From Bacteroidota bacterium (GTDB lineage Bacteria > Bacteroidota > Bacteroidia > Flavobacteriales > Flavobacteriaceae): DNA of 6,707 nucleotides. The DNA lies in contig JADFSQ010000108.1 of the NCBI GenBank assembly GCA_022560715.1, forward strand, positions 1 to 6,707, given 5' to 3'. Under the pieces are notes generated by a model. It had not been told where the DNA came from and searched no databases. It worked only from the letters and a program-made list of their open reading frames with translations. This document shows, in pieces, positions 5,901 to 6,707 of the stretch. Position 1 is the stretch's first letter; each line of letters begins with the position of its first letter. The position numbers and the translations under genes are program-made.

Positions 5901-5932
5901 AATAGAGCCAATCAATTTTGGTTGGCTCTATT
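5901..5932 (-). terminator. Hairpin terminator of the sortilin-like gene
   Basis: AATAGAGCCAATC (5901-5913) pairs with GGTTGGCTCTATT (5920-5932) around a 6-nt loop: 13 positions, one of them a T-G wobble as read on the + strand (an A-C mismatch in the leftward RNA). It begins 6 bases beyond the stop codon of the leftward gene. The RNA after the stem is AT-rich but has no long U-run, so termination may be incomplete. Confidence 0.65.
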
Positions 5933-5938
5933 TAGATA

Positions 5939-6707
5939 TTATTCATTTACAAATTCTTCAAAAGTCTTAATCTTGAAGTCTTTTAACCTTGCTTTCTTTT
6001 TAAGTTTTGTAAAATCCGTTTTTGCTTTGTTATAACGTTCTTCTATAACACTTAAATTACCAAGTTCAGCGTTAGATGGTTTATCATAGCTACTTGCTAT
6101 TTTACTATATAGATCAGCCATTTTCTCTCTTAATTGTGGTTCAGCAGAACCTACATAATTATCACCAGTAGTAATAACTAAGGTTTCTTTAAGTGTATTT
6201 AATGCAGTAACTAATTTCTTTTTATCTTTTGAAGCATCTAAAATTGCATCGAGTTCATAAACCAAGTATGCAAGCTCTTGAGTCATGTCATACATTTTCA
6301 TTGTGGTCTCATATTTAAATTCTCTGTCTTTAATTGTTAAACCAGAGTGCTTATCATAAATCACTTCAAAAGTATGTTCAAAGGTTTCTTTTCCTTTAGT
6401 TAACACCGCTTTATATGTTCCAGCTTTGACTTTTGGAGATGTAAAGCCACCAAAACTGAAGGTTTTTCCTTTGGCTACTTTTGGTTGCCTAATTGTAAAA
6501 TTCCAGTTTACAATATTAATTCCTTTAGATTTTCCAGGACTTAAGGTGCTCATCTTGTTACCTTCCATATCTTGTATTTCCATAGTCATTTTACCAAAAG
6601 TATGGCGTTTAGGAAGTAAATATTTAATTTCAGCTGCTCTCGAAGGGTTTCCTCCAATAAATTGGGTCTCTATGCCAAAACTACTTGCGAACCCACCTTG
6701 ATCTACC
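5939..6707 (-). CDS. C-terminal part of a sortilin/VPS10-like BNR-repeat protein (5' truncated by window)
   Basis: The frame is open from the stop at 5939 to the window edge, giving 255 visible residues; the Met at 6589 is internal. The visible part begins VDQGGFASSFGIETQFIGG, then NPSRAAEIKYLLPKRHTFGK. It continues through a FlgD-like Ig sandwich (about 25-120) with the landmarks GKSKGINIVNWNF, SFGGFTSPKVKAGTY and HTFEVIYD. From about 125 to the end it is helical and rich in Lys and Glu (YDMTQELAYLVYELD, then KIASSYDKPSNAELGNL). This is the usual tail of the large flavobacterial proteins with sortilin/VPS10 BNR beta-propellers, often annotated as glycosyl hydrolases without biochemical proof. 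The propellers and any signal peptide would lie beyond 6707. The C-terminus FEEFVNE shows no type IX secretion sorting domain. Export and function are thus inferred from relatives only. Confidence 0.78.
   Translation of the reverse strand, partial: VDQGGFASSFGIETQFIGGNPSRAAEIKYLLPKRHTFGKMTMEIQDMEGNKMSTLSPGKSKGINIVNWNFTIRQPKVAKGKTFSFGGFTSPKVKAGTYKAVLTKGKETFEHTFEVIYDKHSGLTIKDREFKYETTMKMYDMTQELAYLVYELDAILDASKDKKKLVTALNTLKETLVITTGDNYVGSAEPQLREKMADLYSKIASSYDKPSNAELGNLSVIEERYNKAKTDFTKLKKKARLKDFKIKTFEEFVNE

Noticed and set aside
5814..5915. 34-residue N-terminal extension of the 139-aa protein from the ATG at 5915
   Set aside because: It is AT-driven low-complexity sequence, overlaps the hairpin of the gene at 5939-6707, and would carry the AT palindrome inside the coding region.
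6587..6589. ATG at 6589 as the start of the sortilin-like gene
   Set aside because: The same frame continues upstream to the window edge and encodes family-like sequence (NPSRAAEIKYLLPKRHTFGK), so this Met is internal.

Overview
The window looks like chromosomal DNA of a member of the Bacteroidota, most likely family Flavobacteriaceae. The evidence is the low GC content, the lack of Shine-Dalgarno sequences before starts, a his operon ending in a fused hisIE, a promoter element of the TAnnTTTG type, and proteins that read as flavobacterial (a sortilin-like BNR protein, a DUF2461 protein and a TruA-like protein behind hisIE). The genus cannot be fixed from the sequence alone.

Left part (2-3649, + strand): the end of a histidine biosynthesis operon, hisA-hisF-hisIE. 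The genes are packed with a 1-nt gap and then a TAATG overlap, and together carry out the middle steps from phosphoribosyl-ATP to imidazole glycerol phosphate. The same strand continues into a divergent TruA-type pseudouridine synthase, which has no usable ATG and probably starts at a TTG, and then a DUF2461 (TIGR02453-type) protein. A tiny upstream frame ends on the DUF2461 start codon. hisH is expected just upstream but lies outside the window.

Middle (3650-5255): a convergent intergenic region holds a 9-bp hairpin and a three-armed palindromic repeat that can fold in two exclusive ways. After it, on the - strand, lie a short-chain dehydrogenase/reductase (SDR) and, upstream of it, a TetR-family repressor. 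Nearly identical 16-bp palindromes (15 of 16 bases) sit just before the start codon of each gene. The one before tetR overlaps a perfect TAnnTTTG promoter box. This points to a self-regulated two-gene unit in which the TetR protein senses a small molecule, perhaps an electrophile, and the SDR acts on it or a relative.

Right part (5256-6707, - strand): a conserved-looking but uncharacterised 139-residue protein, then a hairpin terminator, then the C-terminal 255 residues of a large sortilin/BNR-type protein whose 5' part lies beyond the window.

Most of the window is ordinary. The TetR-SDR module with paired operators is the best candidate for follow-up. The repeat element and the non-ATG start of the TruA-like gene come next. 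I see no tRNA, rRNA, CRISPR array, insertion sequence or phage gene.
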